DNA of 64,000 nucleotides, taken from positions 101,301-165,300 of the forward strand of contig VXAZ01007591.1 of the NCBI GenBank assembly GCA_013399875.1. Direction: 5' to 3'. Below the pieces are notes generated by a model. It was not told the origin of the DNA and did no database searches. It worked only from the letters and a program-made list of their open reading frames with translations. The stretch comes from Gymnorhina tibicen (Eukaryota; Chordata; Aves; Passeriformes; Artamidae). Within the stretch, counting starts at the first letter, position 1. Every line of letters starts with the position of its first letter. The position numbers were made by a program, and so were the translations under genes. Shown piece by piece: positions 63,640 through 64,000 of this stretch.

Positions 63640-64000
63640 CCTCTGGCTGTACCAAAGGATGAACAGGGCTGAGGGGCAGTGACGACACCCTCGGATGGGC
63701 ACTGCTGAGGCTCACTCGATCCCGGGCACACGGGACACCAGCCGAAGGGACCGAGCCCAGCCGGAGGTGGCTGCGACAGCCAGAGGCGGGTGTGCGGAGG
63801 AGCGCCCGCATCCCGGCATCCGCCTCACGGAGGCTCTAGGGATCAGGCCTCCAACTCTCCCCCGTATTTCACCCCTGTGCCACCCCCGCGCTCACGCTCC
63901 CCGCAGGACACTGTGGCTGTGCCCCGCTGTGGGCGGAGCCCCCCCCGCCTCGACACCACCGCCCGCTACCCCGGCCCGGCCCGGCCCGGCCCGGTCCGGC
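63640..64000. promoter_or_regulatory. CpG-rich block at the window edge (probable promoter island)
   Basis: GC and CpG content rise sharply here, with many CG dinucleotides in 63711-63830 and a run of ccggc repeats at 63971-64000, unlike the CpG-poor sequence elsewhere. This is typical of a vertebrate housekeeping promoter. The gene it serves is not visible; it may run out of the window on the + strand, or be bidirectional. Confidence 0.6.

Overview
The window looks like nuclear DNA from a bird, most likely a songbird. It carries several 5'-truncated CR1 LINEs with the typical 3' tail, and a 583-bp solo LTR that I recognise as a passerine-type endogenous retroviral LTR. Genes are split into short exons with canonical GT-AG introns. 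The assembly is draft quality: a 450-bp N gap and two single Ns.

Two protein-coding genes can be supported, arranged tail to tail. The first, on the + strand, is an ARHGAP39-family gene (Vilse/CrGAP type: tandem WW domains, long disordered linker, MyTH4 domain, RhoGAP domain). Ten coding exons lie between 22,917 and 50,669, and phases match at every junction. The exons encode 1,023 residues with an optional 30-residue exon included, or 993 without it. The exon holding the start codon was not found. The protein could be ARHGAP39 itself or a close paralogue. Its 3' UTR ends near 52.7 kb.

The second gene, on the - strand (61,051 down to 57,969), is a compact five-exon gene. Its first 116 residues match the N-terminus of the sperm-tail protein FSIP2. 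All splice sites and phases fit, giving a 477-residue protein, far shorter than mammalian FSIP2 (about 6,900 residues). Two segments of its last exon fit the pattern of PKA-RII-binding (AKAP) amphipathic helices. A TATA-like box and a run of 16-bp-spaced TGTCACATCAC-type repeats lie just upstream and may form a testis-type promoter.

Region by region: 1-22,916 is non-coding upstream or first-intron sequence with two CR1 copies. 22,917-52,700 is the ARHGAP39-family gene, including one probable LTR in its largest intron. 52,700-57,800 is the convergent intergenic space with the solo LTR. 57,800-61,400 is the FSIP2-like gene. 61,400-63,600 has nothing I can identify. 63,640-64,000 is a CpG-rich block, probably the promoter of a gene beyond the window.

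The last 1,424 bases before the N gap are the same as the first 1,424 bases after it. This is the signature of an unmerged contig overlap, so the gap and one copy are probably artefacts. Two perfect inverted repeats (28 bp and 14-bp arms) are not explained by the annotated features.
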